From Curvibacter sp. (GTDB taxonomy: Bacteria > Pseudomonadota > Gammaproteobacteria > Burkholderiales > Burkholderiaceae_C): a stretch of 8,678 bases of DNA. The position numbers and the translations under genes were made by a program. The notes under the pieces are model-generated. The model did not search any database, was not told the DNA's origin, and saw only the letters and a list, made by a program, of their open reading frames with translations. The DNA lies in NCBI GenBank assembly GCA_003500955.1, contig DNQP01000171.1, positions 1-8,678 on the forward strand. The letters run 5' to 3'. Within the stretch, counting starts at the first letter, position 1. The number at the start of each line of letters is the position of its first letter. This document shows, piece by piece, positions 6,060 through 8,678 of this stretch.

Positions 6060-7556
6060 ATGACCGAATCCGAATTCATGGAGCGGGCCCGCCAGGGCTA
6101 CAACCGCATCCCGCTGCTGGCCCAGGCCTTTGCCGACCTGGAAACCCCGCTCTCCCTATACCTCAAGCTGGCCCACGCGCAGGACGGCGGTCGCCACAGC
6201 TTCCTGCTCGAATCCGTGGTGGGCGGCGAGCGTTTCGGCCGCTACAGCTTCATCGGCCTGCCCGCGCGCACGCTGGTACGCTCGCGCGGCTTTGGCGAGG
6301 ACGCCGTGACCGAGGTGGTGACCGACGGCCAGGTGGTGGAAACGGCGCGTGGCAACCCGCTGGACTTCGTGGCCGCCTACCACCAGCGTTTCAAGGTGGC
6401 CCTGCAGCCCGGTTTGCCGCGCTTCTGCGGCGGCCTGGCGGGTTACTTCGGCTACGACACGGTGCGCTACATCGAGAAAAAGCTGGTGCACAGCTGCCCG
6501 CCCGACACCCTGGGCTGCCCCGACATACTCTTGCTGCAGTGCGAGGAGCTGGCCGTCATCGACAACCTCTCGGGCAAGCTCTACCTCATCGTCTATGCCG
6601 ACCCGGCCCAGCCGCAGGCCTATGAGCAAGCCCAGGCCCGCCTGGCCCAGCTGCGTGAGCGCCTGAACACTTCGGTGCAGGCGCCGCCCATCAAGCCCAG
6701 TCCTTCGCACGAGATCGGCCGGGAGTTTGCCAAAGAGGACTACATCGCCGCCGTGGAGCGCGCCAAGGAGTTGATCGCCGCCGGCGACTTCATGCAAGTC
6801 CAGGTGGGCCAGCGCCTGCACAAGCGCTACACCGAGTCGCCGCTCTCGCTCTACCGCGCGCTGCGCTCGCTCAATCCCTCGCCCTATATGTACTACTACC
6901 ACTTCGGCGACTTCCATGTGGTGGGGGCTTCGCCGGAGATCCTGGTGCGGCAGGAGCAGACGCCCGAGGGGCAGAAGGTCACCATCCGCCCGCTGGCCGG
7001 CACGCGTCCGCGCGGTGCCACGCCCGAGGCCGACAAGGCCGCCGAGGTGGAGCTGGTCAACGACCCCAAGGAGCGCGCCGAGCATGTGATGCTGATCGAC
7101 CTGGCGCGCAACGACATCGGCCGCATCGCCAAGACCGGCACGGTCAAGGTGACCGAGGCCTTTGTGGTCGAGCGCTACAGCCACGTCATGCACATCGTGA
7201 GCAACGTCGAAGGCCTGCTGCAGGACGGCATGAGCTCGATGGACGTGCTCAAGGCCACCTTCCCCGCGGGCACGCTGACCGGCGCGCCCAAGGTGCACGC
7301 CATGGAGCTGATCGACCAGCTCGAGCCCAGCAAGCGCGGCCTCTACGGCGGGGCCTGCGGCTACCTGAGCTATGCCGGCGACATGGACGTGGCCATCGCC
7401 ATCCGCACCGGCGTCATCAAGAACGACGTGCTTTATGTGCAGGCCGCGGCCGGTGTGGTGGCCGATTCGGTCCCCGAGATGGAGTGGCGCGAGACCGAGC
7501 ACAAGGCGCGCGCCTTGATCCGCGCGAGCGAGCTCGTGGAACAGGGGCTGGAGTGA
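6060..7556 (+). CDS. trpE: Anthranilate synthase component I
   Basis: The 498-residue product is the normal TrpE length. It converts chorismate and ammonia (from TrpG glutamine hydrolysis) to anthranilate and pyruvate, the committed step of tryptophan synthesis, in the cytosol. Visible motifs are: FLLES (48-52), the N-terminal feedback-inhibition element; [11 protein letters not shown] (272-282); [11 protein letters not shown] (309-319); DLARNDIGR (347-355); HIVSNVEG (378-385); [12 protein letters not shown] (400-411); and [11 protein letters not shown] (440-450). All are intact, so an active, Trp-inhibitable enzyme is expected. The frame is open back to an ATG at 5994, but that extension encodes hairpin RNA and does not resemble Trp[20 protein letters not shown] at 6060 does. 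A GTG directly before it (6057) is in frame and sits at a better distance (7 nt) from GGAG, so the start is uncertain by one codon. TrpG follows after 5 bp. Confidence 0.97.
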   Translation: MTESEFMERARQGYNRIPLLAQAFADLETPLSLYLKLAHAQDGGRHSFLLESVVGGERFGRYSFIGLPARTLVRSRGFGEDAVTEVVTDGQVVETARGNPLDFVAAYHQRFKVALQPGLPRFCGGLAGYFGYDTVRYIEKKLVHSCPPDTLGCPDILLLQCEELAVIDNLSGKLYLIVYADPAQPQAYEQAQARLAQLRERLNTSVQAPPIKPSPSHEIGREFAKEDYIAAVERAKELIAAGDFMQVQVGQRLHKRYTESPLSLYRALRSLNPSPYMYYYHFGDFHVVGASPEILVRQEQTPEGQKVTIRPLAGTRPRGATPEADKAAEVELVNDPKERAEHVMLIDLARNDIGRIAKTGTVKVTEAFVVERYSHVMHIVSNVEGLLQDGMSSMDVLKATFPAGTLTGAPKVHAMELIDQLEPSKRGLYGGACGYLSYAGDMDVAIAIRTGVIKNDVLYVQAAAGVVADSVPEMEWRETEHKARALIRASELVEQGLE

Positions 7557-7561
7557 ACACC

Positions 7562-8155
7562 ATGGCCAAGAACATCAAGCTCCTCATGGTGGACAACTAC
7601 GACTCGTTCACCTACAACATCGTGCAGTACTTGGGCGAACTCGGTGCGGATGTGGAAGTCCATCGCAATGACGAGATCACCCTCGCGGAGATCGAGGCGA
7701 AACTGAAAGCCGGTCAACTTGACCGCCTGGTGATCTCGCCCGGCCCCTGCTCGCCAGCCGAGGCTGGCATCTCGGTGGCGGCCATCCGCCACTTCGCCGG
7801 CAAGCTGCCGATTCTGGGTGTGTGCCTAGGCCACCAGAGCATCGGCGCGGCCTTCGGTGGGAAGATCGTGCGCGCTCAGCAGCTCATGCACGGCAAGACC
7901 AGCGAGATCACGACCACGCGCGAAGGTGTGTTCGCCGGCCTGCCCGAGCGCTTTACCGTGAACCGCTACCACTCGCTGGCCATCGAGCGCGCGAGCTGCC
8001 CGCCCGAGCTCAAGGTCACGGCCTGGACCGAGGACGGCGAGATCATGGGCGTCAAGCACAAGACCCTGGCCATCGAGGGCGTGCAGTTCCACCCCGAATC
8101 CATCCTGACCGAGCACGGCCATGCCATGCTGAAGAATTTCCTCGAACCAGCGTAA
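7562..8155 (+). CDS. trpG: Anthranilate synthase component II (glutamine amidotransferase)
   Basis: The 197-residue class I glutamine amidotransferase supplies ammonia from glutamine to TrpE. The N-terminal [20 protein letters not shown] (from residue 10), [11 protein letters not shown] and [10 protein letters not shown] are classic TrpG/PabA motifs. The catalytic triad is complete: Cys88 in the VCLGHQ nucleophile elbow, and His177 and Glu179 in FHPES. It is a stand-alone domain, not fused to TrpE or TrpD. The ATG at 7562 is chosen because GGAG (7550-7553) lies 8 nt upstream and the N-terminus [16 protein letters not shown] matches relatives; an in-frame GTG at 7553 overlapping the trpE stop, and longer extensions into trpE, are less likely. 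A TrpG of this type may also serve aminodeoxychorismate synthase for folate in some bacteria, which cannot be judged here. The 5-bp gap from trpE and 13-bp gap to trpD indicate one operon. Confidence 0.96.
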   Translation: MAKNIKLLMVDNYDSFTYNIVQYLGELGADVEVHRNDEITLAEIEAKLKAGQLDRLVISPGPCSPAEAGISVAAIRHFAGKLPILGVCLGHQSIGAAFGGKIVRAQQLMHGKTSEITTTREGVFAGLPERFTVNRYHSLAIERASCPPELKVTAWTEDGEIMGVKHKTLAIEGVQFHPESILTEHGHAMLKNFLEPA

Positions 8156-8168
8156 GGAAGAAGAAGCC

Positions 8169-8678
8169 ATGCCTCCCCAAGCCCTCCAGATCACCCCGCA
8201 GGAAGCGCTGCAGCGTGTGATCGAGCACCGCGAGATCTTCCACGACGAGATGCTGCACATCATGCGGCTCATCATGAGCGGGGAGATGTCGCCTGTGCTC
8301 ATGGCCGCCTTCATCACCGGCCTGCGCGTGAAGAAGGAGACCATCGGCGAGATCACGGCCGCAGCCCAGGTGATGCGCGAGTTCTCGACCAAGGTCAACG
8401 TGGCAGATCGCCAGCATCTGGTCGACATCGTCGGCACCGGCGGTGACGGCGCCCACACCTTCAACATTTCCACCTGCGCCATGTTCGTGGCCGCGGCCGC
8501 TGGTGCCAAGGTCAGCAAGCATGGTGGCCGCAGCGTTTCCAGCAAAAGCGGCAGTGCCGATGTGATGGAGTCGCTGGGCATCAACATCAACTTGAAGCCC
8601 GAGGCCATCGCCCAGTGCGTGGCCGAGACCGGCGTGGGCTTCATGTTCGCGCCCAACCACCACCCGGCCATGAAGAAC
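8169..8678 (+). CDS. trpD: Anthranilate phosphoribosyltransferase, N-terminal half (partial)
   Basis: The window contains the first 170 residues and no stop; full TrpD is about 340-345 residues. The enzyme joins anthranilate with PRPP to give phosphoribosyl-anthranilate, the second step of the pathway. The start [24 protein letters not shown] leads into the helical N-terminal domain with [25 protein letters not shown]. The PRPP and magnesium-binding VGTGGDG (88-94) follows, then FNIST (98-102), [15 protein letters not shown] (117-131) and the anthranilate-site [11 protein letters not shown] at the window edge. All expected motifs of this half are intact; KHGG instead of the commoner KHGN is a mild variation I have seen in related sequences. 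The ribosome site is the purine-rich GGAAGAAGAAG just after the trpG stop. TrpC would be expected next, outside the window. Confidence 0.96.
   Translation, partial: MPPQALQITPQEALQRVIEHREIFHDEMLHIMRLIMSGEMSPVLMAAFITGLRVKKETIGEITAAAQVMREFSTKVNVADRQHLVDIVGTGGDGAHTFNISTCAMFVAAAAGAKVSKHGGRSVSSKSGSADVMESLGININLKPEAIAQCVAETGVGFMFAPNHHPAMKN

Noticed and set aside
6156..7502. A 448-codon open frame on the minus strand opposite trpE.
   Set aside because: Same shadow effect; low-complexity His/Gly/Val/Leu translation, and trpE on the plus strand is unmistakable.
7484..7561. 26-residue N-terminal extension of TrpG into the end of trpE.
   Set aside because: Arg/Ala/Gly-rich shadow of trpE; the ATG at 7562 has a good ribosome site and the expected N-terminus.
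7826..8671. A 281-codon minus-strand frame opposite trpG and trpD.
   Set aside because: Antisense shadow; Met/Ser-rich translation without a domain, against intact TrpG and TrpD motifs.

Overview
The window is GC-rich (roughly two-thirds G+C by eye) and has strong codon bias. Its proteins and gene order look like a betaproteobacterium of the order Burkholderiales, most likely family Comamonadaceae. That placement is inferred from protein style (TrpE, TrpG, TrpD, Rpe, ApaG and a PF10136 'site-specific recombinase' family protein) and from gene neighbourhood; no database search was possible.

Layout. Left end, minus strand: the N-terminal 245 residues of a PF10136-family protein (1-735, running off the window), one base downstream of apaG (737-1135). 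A 35-bp divergent intergenic region separates apaG from rpe (1171-1851, plus strand), the pentose-phosphate/Calvin-cycle epimerase. Next, on the plus strand, is a 1068-residue inner-membrane GGDEF-EAL protein (1928-5134) with a periplasmic sensor region and three PAS-like domains. Its 3' end overlaps by 11 nt the 3' end of a convergent gene for an exported chalcone-isomerase-like protein (5124-5705, minus strand). A 354-bp region without a large gene follows (5706-6059). It holds the promoter and a palindromic operator candidate of the minus-strand gene, a probable trp promoter, a 26-residue Trp-rich leader peptide (trpL, 5851-5931) and a heavily structured RNA leader. Then come trpE (6060-7556), trpG (7562-8155) and the first 170 residues of trpD (8169-8678), a tightly packed operon for the first steps of tryptophan synthesis.

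How the genes work together. TrpE and TrpG form anthranilate synthase and TrpD performs the next step; the leader peptide with three Trp codons in six suggests ribosome-mediated attenuation. In many proteobacteria (for example Pseudomonas and Burkholderia) rpe is followed by gph (phosphoglycolate phosphatase) and then trpE. Here gph is absent, and a c-di-GMP signalling gene and a chalcone-isomerase-like gene occupy the space, so an ancestral cluster appears to have been rearranged. The least ordinary parts of the window are the trp leader (possibly leaderless, with competing hairpins but no textbook terminator) and a GGDEF domain whose RxxD inhibitory-site motif is pushed away from the active site by about ten extra residues. 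I saw no RNA genes, CRISPR arrays, insertion sequences or wholly new system.
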